Assembly (NCBI GenBank): GCA_002366685.1
Contig: DFBP01000036.1
Coordinates: forward strand, 1-5,940
Length of the DNA: 5,940 bases
Direction of reading: 5' to 3'
From: Rhodobacterales bacterium UBA3077
Lineage (GTDB): Bacteria > Pseudomonadota > Alphaproteobacteria > Rhodobacterales > Rhodobacteraceae
The notes under the pieces were generated by a model. That model was not told the origin of the DNA and ran no database searches. It was given only the letters and a program-made list of their open reading frames with translations. This document shows, piece by piece, positions 1-5,823 of this stretch. Made by a program: the position numbers and the translations under genes. Every line of letters starts with the position of its first letter. The stretch's first letter is position 1.

Positions 1-35
1 TGGGCTACAAATGGAAAGGCTAAAATACCCAGCAC

Positions 36-614
36 TTATTCAGTAAGGCAAGCCTCTTCGCCGTTCCTGAGGTGGTAAACACAGCCCTGCCCGTGGGGTA
101 AATCCATCATCTCGGCTGGCTCCATCCGGAGCCACAACCCCCGGATAATGGATGACATAATCCCGTGTGACACAATCACCGAAGGCGCGGTTATCGTAGC
201 CAAAAAAGACTCCCCGCGCGCCAAAAGTTCCGGCAGGCTTTCCCCTGTGGGGGAAGTATAAATACGGTGCGATTGGCTCAGCAGCGGCTGCGCGGCGCGT
301 TCCGCCTCAATTTCGGCGCGGGTTTTCCCCTCCCAGTCACCAAAGCCGACTTCCTGAAGCCGGTCATCCGGCTCGGCCACCTGCCCGATCGCGGCAAGGG
401 CGATTTCGGCGGTTCTGAAAGCCCGAAGCTGGGGGCTGGTGAAGCAAGGCAGCTTTCGCGCGCCAAGCTCTCGTTTCAGGATACGCCCCTGCGCTTCGGC
501 CTGCTCCATCCCGAGCGCGGTCAAAGGTGAGTCCTTCCGGCCCTGATAGCGCTTCGCGACATTCCATTCGGTTTGCCCGTGGCGCAGCACATATAGCCCT
601 GGGTATTGTGCCAT
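36..614 (-). CDS. Histidine phosphatase family protein (phosphoglycerate mutase-like)
   Basis: A 192-residue cytoplasmic enzyme of the histidine phosphatase (branch 2-less, PhoE/GpmB/CobC-like) superfamily, which removes phosphate from small molecules through a phospho-histidine intermediate. Seen: the N-terminal signature LRHGQTEWN with the catalytic RHG at residues 11-13 (His12 the nucleophile), Arg64 in SPQLRAFRTAE, the acid Glu88 in LQEVGFGDWEG, and the second catalytic His150 in VSHG. All four core residues are therefore present and the length is typical of the small members. The start at 614 is chosen because translation from there begins just before the first beta strand and has GAGG five bases upstream (620-623); the reading frame stays open to 710 but that would run through the tRNA gene. 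It lies 22 bases after tRNA-Val on the same strand. The substrate cannot be told from sequence: phosphoglycerate, alpha-ribazole phosphate or a sugar phosphate are all possible. Confidence 0.93.
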   Translation of the reverse strand: MAQYPGLYVLRHGQTEWNVAKRYQGRKDSPLTALGMEQAEAQGRILKRELGARKLPCFTSPQLRAFRTAEIALAAIGQVAEPDDRLQEVGFGDWEGKTRAEIEAERAAQPLLSQSHRIYTSPTGESLPELLARGESFLATITAPSVIVSHGIMSSIIRGLWLRMEPAEMMDLPHGQGCVYHLRNGEEACLTE

Positions 615-619
615 AATAA

Positions 620-623
620 CCTC
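620..623 (-). promoter_or_regulatory. Shine-Dalgarno GAGG that fixes the phosphatase start
   Basis: On the minus strand GAGG is followed by five bases (TTATT) and then ATG at 614-612. It sits in the 22-base gap between the tRNA 3' end and the coding region, which supports a start at 614 rather than any upstream in-frame ATG that would overlap the tRNA. Confidence 0.7.
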
Positions 624-636
624 GGTGTCGGAAAAG

Positions 637-712
<76 letters not shown>

Positions 713-722
713 GACAAGGGGC

Positions 723-751
723 GTTTTAGAGGGTCCGCCCAGCCACTGCAA
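723..751 (-). promoter_or_regulatory. Candidate promoter of tRNA-Val
   Basis: On the minus strand TTGCAG (751-746) is separated by exactly 17 bases from TAAAAC (728-723). The tRNA 5' end lies ten bases after the second element, leaving a leader of only a few bases as is common for tRNA genes. The bases between are GCCCC-rich, like the GC-rich discriminators of stringently controlled stable-RNA promoters. The -35 is a good match and the -10 only moderate, so this is an inference from position and spacing. Confidence 0.45.
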
Positions 752-782
752 GCCCTGAATCACAAAATTTTCAAACTTTATA

Positions 783-2426
783 TCAGGACTTCAGCCGTGT
801 TTTACGCAGCTTTCCGGCCTGTTCCAGAATTGGGTAGGCCACGGCCGTAATGTGCGAATGAATGCGCCGCTGGTCGCGGAGCACATCCATATGTAGCGAA
901 GAGGTTGCCACGCTTTCGATCCGACCGTCGCGCAACCGCTCAAGATGGTTTTGCACATATTGCGCCTGCAATTTGTTGACCCGCGTCTTTTCCTTGATCA
1001 GCTGCCGTGCCAGCGCCACGTCACCGGAATTGAAAATATTGATCGCCAAAGTCAGGTTGGAAATCAGTCTTGTATTAAGCTCAAGCAGGTCAGCCTGCCC
1101 CTCTTTGGAAAAGGTGATTTCCTTTTTCGAGCGGCGCACAAGTGCGCCGAGCAGGCTTTCGATGATATCGCCCATGTGTTCAAGGTTGGTGGTGAACATG
1201 AGGATCTCGACCACGCGGTCACTCTCGGGAGAATCGATTTCCTGCCGTGATACGCGGGTCACGTAGGATTTGATCTCGTCATAGAGGGTATCTACCCGGT
1301 CATCGAGCTCGATCAGCTCATCCACAGCGGCGTAGTCATCGGTGCGCAAACATTCTGAAACTCCGCGCAGCATTGTGTCTACTGTCTCGGCCATCCGGCC
1401 AACCTCGCGCGTGGCACAAGCCAGAGCCAGAACCGGCGTGTTGACGGTTTTTTCATCCAGAAAGCGCGGTTGGTCGTCATCGGTTTGGCTCGCACTGGGT
1501 TGGATAACCCGCTCCCAAACCCCGGCTGAAAAACCCACAAGCGGCACAAAAACGAAAGCGAGGCAAAAGTTAAAGAAGGTGTGAAAATTGACCACCAGCC
1601 GCGCCGGCTCTTCCGAAATACGGCCGAGCAGGTCTGGCATCATGCCGAGCAGCGGGAAAAAAATTATGGCTCCGGTGATCTTGAAGCCGGCATTGCCAAA
1701 AGTAACACGCCGCGCAAGGTCACCTTCATTCAGCGTGGCAACGATCGGAGGGATCACCCCGCCAATATTGGCCCCGATCACCAGCAAGAATGCCAGATCA
1801 ATGGTGATAACCCCGCCCACGGCAAAGCTCATCACCAACAACACAATCGCGAGGCTTGAATGGGACACCCAGGTGAGCAGCGCCGCCAGCAAAATGGCGA
1901 TCATCGGTTCGGCGCTGATCGAGGCAAACACATCCTGCAAAATCACCGAATTGCGCAATGGCTCGGAGGTTTGCACAATCAGCGAAAGCGCCAGCAACAT
2001 CAGGCCAAGGCCAAAAACCGCCCGGCCAAGCTGGCGGGTTTTGCTGCTACGCTTGGGCCCGTGCAGCACCAGCCCCACCAAAACCAGAATGTAAGGCATG
2101 AGCGAAAGATCAAATGAAAGCACCTGCGCCACCAGCGTCGTGCCGATATCCGCGCCGAGCATCACCGCCAAAGCCGCCGGTAACGCGATAACCCCGCGGG
2201 AGGCAAATGACGAAATGATAAGGGCGGTCGCTGTGGAAGACTGTACAATTAGAGTGACGCCAATGCCGGATAAAAACGCACTAAGCCGGTTGGAAACCGC
2301 GCGCCCGACAATCCGGTGAAGCTCCGAGCCAAAGGCGCGGGTAACACCCGAACGCACCATGTATAACCCCCAAAGGAGCAGGCTGACCGATCCGATCAGA
2401 CGCACAAGGGATTCAGTGGCGCTCAT
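783..2426 (-). CDS. Na/Pi-cotransporter-like membrane protein with C-terminal PhoU-like domain
   Basis: A 547-residue inner-membrane protein of the Na/Pi cotransporter II (PF02690; YjbB/NptA-like) family, which in bacteria moves inorganic phosphate, probably outward or sodium-coupled. The N-terminal ~305 residues are strongly hydrophobic and contain the family's two inverted halves. The first half has VQSSTATA (residues 61-68) followed by GADIGTT (91-97). The second has WVSHSSLA (186-193) followed by GANIGG (218-223). The glutamine of the usual QSS motif is thus kept in the first repeat but is His189 in the second. From about residue 330 the protein is soluble, charged and helical, with PhoU-like spacing (for example TTNLEHMGDIIE, 412-423), suggesting control by phosphate status. 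The ATG overlaps the hisN stop as ATGA, so the two are probably translationally coupled. The gene ends 70 bases before the tRNA with no convincing terminator. Transport direction is not determinable here. Confidence 0.93.
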   Translation of the reverse strand: MSATESLVRLIGSVSLLLWGLYMVRSGVTRAFGSELHRIVGRAVSNRLSAFLSGIGVTLIVQSSTATALIISSFASRGVIALPAALAVMLGADIGTTLVAQVLSFDLSLMPYILVLVGLVLHGPKRSSKTRQLGRAVFGLGLMLLALSLIVQTSEPLRNSVILQDVFASISAEPMIAILLAALLTWVSHSSLAIVLLVMSFAVGGVITIDLAFLLVIGANIGGVIPPIVATLNEGDLARRVTFGNAGFKITGAIIFFPLLGMMPDLLGRISEEPARLVVNFHTFFNFCLAFVFVPLVGFSAGVWERVIQPSASQTDDDQPRFLDEKTVNTPVLALACATREVGRMAETVDTMLRGVSECLRTDDYAAVDELIELDDRVDTLYDEIKSYVTRVSRQEIDSPESDRVVEILMFTTNLEHMGDIIESLLGALVRRSKKEITFSKEGQADLLELNTRLISNLTLAINIFNSGDVALARQLIKEKTRVNKLQAQYVQNHLERLRDGRIESVATSSLHMDVLRDQRRIHSHITAVAYPILEQAGKLRKTRLKS

Positions 2427-3193
2427 CGGGTGACTTCCAGCAATTGCGCATGGAGTTCCGGTGTTGCGGCGCTAATAACGCGACCGTCTGAGCCAAGGCC
2501 AAGCGGTTTACCCTCCCAATCCGAAATCACCCCGCCGGCCGCTATGACCAACGCACAAAGCGGCAGATAGTCATAAGGTTGGAGGTTATAATCGACAACG
2601 GCATCAATATGGCCAGCGGCCAGCAATGCGTGCGGGTAGCAATCATAGGCAAAGCGGCGGGTTGCACCGCTTTGGGTGAGGCGGTCATACACAGCCTCAT
2701 CACCTGCCCGCATATGTTCAGGCTCATTTACATAAAGCACGGCTTTATCAAGCTCTTGCTGGCGTGACGTCTGGATTTTGGAACCATTGAGCTGCGCCAC
2801 TTCTCCCATACCGGTGTATATTTCGTTCAGTGCCGGCATACCGACAACCCCGATCTTCGGTGCTCCGTTTTCCAGCAAAGCCAGCAAAAACCCGAAGGTT
2901 GGATAACCGGAAAGAAAAGAGCGGGTGCCATCTATCGGGTCCAGCACCCAAACGCGCGCTTTATCCAGCCCCTCGGCCCCCTCTTCTTCTCCAAACAGCC
3001 CGTCATCCGGAAAATCCTGCGCCAACCGCGCGCGCACAAATTTTTCAACCGCTTTGTCCGCAACGGTTACCGGACTCAGGTCAGCCTTTACCTCGATCCC
3101 GAGATCACCCCGAAAATAGCTCATCGCTTCTTTGCCCGCATCCCGCGCGAGGGTGGTAGCGTAATCTAGCAATTCACTATCGGATTTCGGCAT
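2423..3193 (-). CDS. hisN: Histidinol-phosphatase, inositol monophosphatase family
   Basis: A 256-residue Mg-dependent phosphatase of the IMPase fold. Family members of this subgroup hydrolyse L-histidinol phosphate to histidinol, the penultimate part of histidine synthesis. Seen: GEEEG with Glu69, the signature WVLDPIDGTRSFLSG with metal ligands Asp85 and Asp88 (residues 82-96), and a C-terminal PYDYLPLCALVIAAGG containing Asp208, where ordinary SuhB/CysQ proteins read WDxAA. The DCYPHALLAAGHID stretch (184-197) and the QPYDYL wording are typical of HisN rather than SuhB. The start at 3193 is chosen because GGAG lies seven bases upstream and homology begins a few residues in; the open frame to 3415 would overlap the divergent hydrolase gene. 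It is the first gene of the minus-strand unit and overlaps the transporter gene by four bases. A general inositol or other small-molecule monophosphatase role remains possible. Confidence 0.92.
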   Translation of the reverse strand: MPKSDSELLDYATTLARDAGKEAMSYFRGDLGIEVKADLSPVTVADKAVEKFVRARLAQDFPDDGLFGEEEGAEGLDKARVWVLDPIDGTRSFLSGYPTFGFLLALLENGAPKIGVVGMPALNEIYTGMGEVAQLNGSKIQTSRQQELDKAVLYVNEPEHMRAGDEAVYDRLTQSGATRRFAYDCYPHALLAAGHIDAVVDYNLQPYDYLPLCALVIAAGGVISDWEGKPLGLGSDGRVISAATPELHAQLLEVTR

Positions 3194-3200
3194 CCAAAGG

Positions 3201-3204
3201 CTCC
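3201..3204 (-). promoter_or_regulatory. Shine-Dalgarno GGAG that fixes the hisN start
   Basis: On the minus strand GGAG precedes the ATG at 3193 by seven bases (CCTTTGG). No comparable site is placed before the earlier in-frame ATG codons, so it supports the short 256-residue product. Confidence 0.65.
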
Positions 3205-3325
3205 GTTTTCGACAAAATGTCGCGGCGAAGACCATGCGCCTGTTTGCGACATATTGCCAGTAAAATCGGCGGTTACTTGTATTATTAGGGAAAACAGCCC
3301 ATATAGGCGCAAATTTAATGACTTC
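3205..3325. promoter_or_regulatory. Divergent promoter region between hisN and the cell-wall hydrolase
   Basis: This is the AT-richest spacer of the window and must serve both directions. On the plus strand candidates are TTGTAT (3277-3282) with CATATA (3300-3305, 17-base spacer), or TTGCCA (3254-3259) with the near-consensus TATTAT (3280-3285) but a long 20-base spacer. On the minus strand the only candidate I see is TTGCGC (about 3313-3308) with TAATAA around 3288-3283 and a 19-base spacer. None matches well in both boxes. I see no clear operator palindrome. Role inferred mainly from position. Confidence 0.35.
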
Positions 3326-3330
3326 GGAGG
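3326..3330 (+). promoter_or_regulatory. Strong Shine-Dalgarno GGAGG that fixes the hydrolase start
   Basis: GGAGG lies five bases before ATG 3336. An in-frame ATG at 3318 lies upstream of this site and has no Shine-Dalgarno of its own; choosing 3336 also gives a clean lipoprotein signal peptide, so the site decides the start. Confidence 0.85.
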
Positions 3331-3335
3331 TAGCT

Positions 3336-3818
3336 ATGGCTATCCGTTCAAAACTTGCCATCCTTCTGCTCGCGGCGCTCACCGCCTGCACACAGATCTC
3401 CCCTATGGAAGCCACGCTTTCAAGCTCGGGCTATACCTCGAATGATCTCGACTGCCTGAGTGAGGCGCTCTACTTCGAGGCCCGCGGCACCACTGTGGCC
3501 GGCGAACGCGCTGTGGGTGAGGTTATCCTGAACCGCGCCGCAGATACACGCTTCCCAGCTTCCGTCTGTGGCGTGGTTGACCAGCGCTATAACGGAAGCT
3601 GTCAGTTCAGCTACCGGTGCGATTCCATCCCGAATGACCAGTTTTCGGAACCGGCCTCCTTGGCGCAATCCCGCTCGATCGCGCTCGAGTTGCTGATCGA
3701 CCGTGATGAAGATATCACCAACGGCGCCCTGTTTTTCCATGCCAAGTTTATGGAGCCGGGGTGGTTTAACACACTTTCCAAACGCGGCCAATTTGGCGGA
3801 AATATTTTCTACCGCTAA
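3336..3818 (+). CDS. Lipoprotein cell-wall hydrolase, SleB/Hydrolase_2 family
   Basis: A 160-residue exported protein. Residues 1-17 form a short lipoprotein signal (Arg4, Lys6, hydrophobic core, lipobox LTAC) with lipidation expected at Cys18. The next residue is Thr, not Asp, so by the usual rule it should be sorted to the outer membrane, facing the periplasm. The rest is one SleB-type domain (PF07486), a peptidoglycan hydrolase related to spore cortex-lytic enzymes: ALYFEARG (44-51, with Glu48 the likely catalytic acid), AVGEVILNRA (59-68), FPASVCGVV (73-81), SCQFSYRCD (88-96), FFHAKF (133-138) and the family-typical terminal FYR. The second Glu usually seen in EARGE is Thr52 here. Three cysteines (78, 89, 95) could form a disulfide in the periplasm. 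In non-sporulating alphaproteobacteria such proteins are thought to act in wall remodelling. It is followed 26 bases later by tdk on the same strand. Confidence 0.9.
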   Translation: MAIRSKLAILLLAALTACTQISPMEATLSSSGYTSNDLDCLSEALYFEARGTTVAGERAVGEVILNRAADTRFPASVCGVVDQRYNGSCQFSYRCDSIPNDQFSEPASLAQSRSIALELLIDRDEDITNGALFFHAKFMEPGWFNTLSKRGQFGGNIFYR

Positions 3819-3844
3819 GCTGGATTTGATGCTAGATCAGGCCT

Positions 3845-4423
3845 ATGGCCAAACTCTATTTCAATTATTCGACCATGAACGCCGGCAAGAGCACAATCCT
3901 CTTGCAGGCGTCCTATAACTATAATGAAGGCGGGATGGAGACCTATCTCCTGACCGCCAAGCTCGATGACCGCGCCGGTGTTGGCAAAATTGCCAGCCGG
4001 ATCGGGATTGACGCTCCATCGGATTACTTTTCGCCCGAAAGTGACCTGTTTGAAATGATCAAGGCGCGACAGGCAAAAGGGCCAATCGCCTGTGTGTTTA
4101 TCGACGAAGCCCAGTTTTTGAGTAAAGACCAGGTTTGGCAACTGGTGCGCGCGGTAGATGACCTTGGGGTTCCGGTGATGTGCTATGGCTTGCGGGTGGA
4201 TTTCATGGGAGAGCTCTTCCCCGGTTCCGCCGCCCTGCTGGCATGGGCGGACGAAATGCGCGAAGTCCGGACGATTTGCGCTTGCGGCAAAAAGGCAACC
4301 ATGGTGGTCCGGCAGGATGATTCGGGCCGTGTGCTCACCGATGGTGAACAGGTGCAGATCGGCGGGAACGAGACCTATCTCTCGCTCTGCCGCCGCCACT
4401 GGCGAGAGGCCGTTGGCCGTTAA
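3845..4423 (+). CDS. tdk: Thymidine kinase, type II
   Basis: A 192-residue cytoplasmic enzyme that phosphorylates thymidine (and deoxyuridine) with ATP to dTMP in pyrimidine salvage, normally as a tetramer inhibited by dTTP. Seen: the P-loop STMNAGKST (residues 9-17), the Walker B/catalytic FIDEAQF with Glu88 as general base, CYGLRVDFMGELF (113-125) of the nucleoside site, and a structural zinc site made by Cys145 and Cys147 (CACG) with Cys182 and His185 (CRRHW). These fall at the same positions as in Escherichia coli Tdk; the protein is about 13 residues shorter at the C-terminus, a region that is variable. The start is forced: an in-frame TAG lies at 3833-3835. Its Shine-Dalgarno is weak (only CAGG before CCT), so translation may depend partly on the upstream hydrolase gene. 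Its TAA stop lies within a TTAA shared with the opposing dehydrogenase gene. Confidence 0.97.
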   Translation: MAKLYFNYSTMNAGKSTILLQASYNYNEGGMETYLLTAKLDDRAGVGKIASRIGIDAPSDYFSPESDLFEMIKARQAKGPIACVFIDEAQFLSKDQVWQLVRAVDDLGVPVMCYGLRVDFMGELFPGSAALLAWADEMREVRTICACGKKATMVVRQDDSGRVLTDGEQVQIGGNETYLSLCRRHWREAVGR

Positions 4424-5388
4424 ACCACCTGATGCGGCGGCACTTTTCCGTCAAAATAGGCTACAAGATTGTCAATGGCGCGCATTCCCATGGCTATGCG
4501 GGTTTCCAGTGTTGCACTACCGATATGTGGCAACAACGTGACATTTTCCATTGCTTTCAACGCCTCGGGCACCTCTGGCTCCCGCTCAAAAACATCAAGA
4601 CCAGCGCCCGCGATGGTACCGCTTTGCAAAGCCTCAACCAAAGCGGATTCGTCTACGACATCTCCGCGCGCGGTGTTGACCAAATAGGCGGTTGGCTTCA
4701 TCAATGCCAAGCGTTCGGCATTGATAAGATGGTGGTTTTCAGCATGGCCGGGTACGTGGAGCGAGATCACGTCTGACTGTGCCATCAGGTCTTCAATCGT
4801 ATCCACATTCTGCGCTTCAGGGATCGCAGAAACATAGACGTTGGAGCGGTTGTAGTATTTCACATTCATCCCGAATCCAAAATGCGCCCGCATGGCCAAA
4901 GCTGTGCCGATCCGTCCCATCCCAATTACCCCGAGCGTTTTACCGCGCAACGAAGTCCCGAGACCGGAGGTGAGGTCAAAACCATCCCATTCACCGCGGC
5001 GCAACCGGGTTTCGTGCATCCAGACCCGCCGTGTTGCATTCAGAATGAGGGTCATGGCTAGGTCAGCCGTGGCGTCATTCAACACGTCGGGCGTGTTGGT
5101 AACCACAACGCCTTCGTCCTCGGCAGCTTCGATATCAATATGGTTGGTGCCCACACCAAAGTTAGCCACAATACCCGCTTTCCGCGCCCCGCCGGCGTGC
5201 AAAATCTCGGCGTCGATATTGTCTCCGAATGCACACAAGAGGCCGTCTGCATGCGCCATAGCTTTTATCAGCTTTGGCTTGCTAAAGAGCGTGTCCGACG
5301 GGTTAAGCGCCACGGTGAACAGGCTTTTGAGCCGGCGCTCGACAGCTTCGGGCAGCTTGCGGGTGGCAATAATTCTGGGTTTAGCCAT
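4420..5388 (-). CDS. D-2-hydroxyacid dehydrogenase (glyoxylate/hydroxypyruvate reductase-like)
   Basis: A 322-residue cytoplasmic NAD(P)-dependent reductase of the D-isomer-specific 2-hydroxyacid dehydrogenase family. The substrate-binding part carries NFGVGTNHID (76-85). The Rossmann domain begins with GVIGMGRIG, the GxGxxG being residues 156-161. The catalytic triad is visible as Arg241 (NTARGD), Glu270 (DVFEREPEVP) and His288 (LLPHIGSAT), at spacings (29 and 47) matching glycerate dehydrogenases. After the second Rossmann strand, where NAD enzymes usually have Asp, it reads YYNRSN (178-183), which in glyoxylate/hydroxypyruvate reductases goes with NADPH use; this is inferred. The length excludes the long SerA type with ACT domain. 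The start at 5388 has TAGGAG six bases upstream, inside the stop of csaA, so both genes form an operon. The exact substrate (glyoxylate, hydroxypyruvate, other 2-ketoacids) is not settled. Confidence 0.93.
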   Translation of the reverse strand: MAKPRIIATRKLPEAVERRLKSLFTVALNPSDTLFSKPKLIKAMAHADGLLCAFGDNIDAEILHAGGARKAGIVANFGVGTNHIDIEAAEDEGVVVTNTPDVLNDATADLAMTLILNATRRVWMHETRLRRGEWDGFDLTSGLGTSLRGKTLGVIGMGRIGTALAMRAHFGFGMNVKYYNRSNVYVSAIPEAQNVDTIEDLMAQSDVISLHVPGHAENHHLINAERLALMKPTAYLVNTARGDVVDESALVEALQSGTIAGAGLDVFEREPEVPEALKAMENVTLLPHIGSATLETRIAMGMRAIDNLVAYFDGKVPPHQVV

Positions 5389-5394
5389 GGTTGG

Positions 5395-5400
5395 CTCCTA
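5395..5400 (-). promoter_or_regulatory. Shine-Dalgarno TAGGAG fused to the csaA stop codon
   Basis: On the minus strand the csaA stop TAG (5400-5398) is the first half of TAGGAG, which precedes the dehydrogenase ATG (5388) by six bases. Terminating ribosomes on csaA therefore cover the initiation site of the next gene, an arrangement that favours coupled translation. Confidence 0.75.
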
Positions 5401-5730
5401 GTGTATCCGGCCGCCAAGGGGCACTTCTTGATCAGGTGTCAGCAAAACGATACCGCCAGCGGCATCGGCCGAACCGATCACCAAAAATTCAGACATAAAT
5501 TTGCCGATTTGACGTGGCGGAAAATTGACAACCCCCACAACCAGCTTTCCCACAAGGGCGTCCGGTGAATAATTGTCGGTGATTTGAGCCGAGGTCTTTT
5601 TCTCTCCGATTTCGGGACCAAAATCGACCCAGAGCTTGATCGCAGGTTTACGCGCTTCCGGGTAGGGTTCAGCCTTAACAACTTTGCCCACGCGCATATC
5701 GACCTGTAAAAATGTTTCAAAGTCCAGCAT
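5398..5730 (-). CDS. csaA: CsaA-type tRNA-binding domain protein (putative export chaperone)
   Basis: A 110-residue single-domain protein with the OB fold of the tRNA_bind family (PF01588), related to Arc1p/EMAP-II and to the C-terminal part of MetRS. It matches Bacillus subtilis CsaA in length and nearly end to end. Seen: FETFLQVDMRVGKVVKAE (4-21), PEARKPAIKLWVDFG (24-38), TSAQIT (46-51), the conserved VVNFPPRQIGKFMSE (67-81) and LLTPDQEVPLGGRI (96-109). CsaA is a homodimer reported to have chaperone or protein-export activity in Bacillus and is able to bind tRNA; its role in proteobacteria is less clear. The start at 5730 has GAGG five bases upstream (5736-5739) and gives the family's usual N-terminus; an in-frame ATG at 5766 would add twelve unrelated residues. 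It is followed after nine bases by the dehydrogenase and preceded by proC on the same strand. Confidence 0.93.
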   Translation of the reverse strand: MLDFETFLQVDMRVGKVVKAEPYPEARKPAIKLWVDFGPEIGEKKTSAQITDNYSPDALVGKLVVGVVNFPPRQIGKFMSEFLVIGSADAAGGIVLLTPDQEVPLGGRIH

Positions 5731-5735
5731 GGCCG

Positions 5736-5739
5736 CCTC
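5736..5739 (-). promoter_or_regulatory. Shine-Dalgarno GAGG that fixes the csaA start
   Basis: On the minus strand GAGG precedes the ATG at 5730 by five bases (CGGCC). It lies downstream of the alternative in-frame ATG at 5766, so it supports the 110-residue product. Confidence 0.7.
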
Positions 5740-5764
5740 GGTTGTCTGGTTGGAATCACGGCAC

Positions 5765-5795
5765 AATAAATGGCGCGGGCCAATTTACTTGTCAA
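5765..5795 (-). promoter_or_regulatory. Candidate promoter of csaA and the dehydrogenase
   Basis: On the minus strand a perfect TTGACA (5795-5790) is followed, after 19 bases, by TTTATT (5770-5765), or after 18 by ATTTAT. The -35 is consensus; the -10 is partial and the spacing long, which is tolerated more often in alphaproteobacteria. It would start transcription about 25-30 bases before the csaA start codon, giving the csaA-dehydrogenase pair expression independent of proC. Confidence 0.45.
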
Positions 5796-5823
5796 TGCTT
5801 GCGGTCGGGAAATGAACGCCGAA

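Noticed and set aside
1..35. A further gene or terminator downstream of the histidine phosphatase
   Set aside because: Only 35 bases are visible. I see no hairpin with a T tract and no reading frame that can be judged.
762..775. AAAATTTT palindrome after the transporter gene as an intrinsic terminator
   Set aside because: The stem is short and wholly A/T, with no GC-rich hairpin and no following T tract on the minus strand, so it does not qualify.
862..2117. Several plus-strand open frames opposite the transporter gene (for example 862-1266 and 1588-2094)
   Set aside because: They mirror a clear membrane-protein gene, have no recognisable domain, unusual Arg/Ser/Thr-rich composition and no good ribosome sites. 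They are frame shadows.
3194..3415. N-terminal extension of hisN to an ATG at 3415
   Set aside because: The added 74 residues do not resemble the family, would overlap the divergent hydrolase start, and the internal ATG at 3193 has a Shine-Dalgarno.
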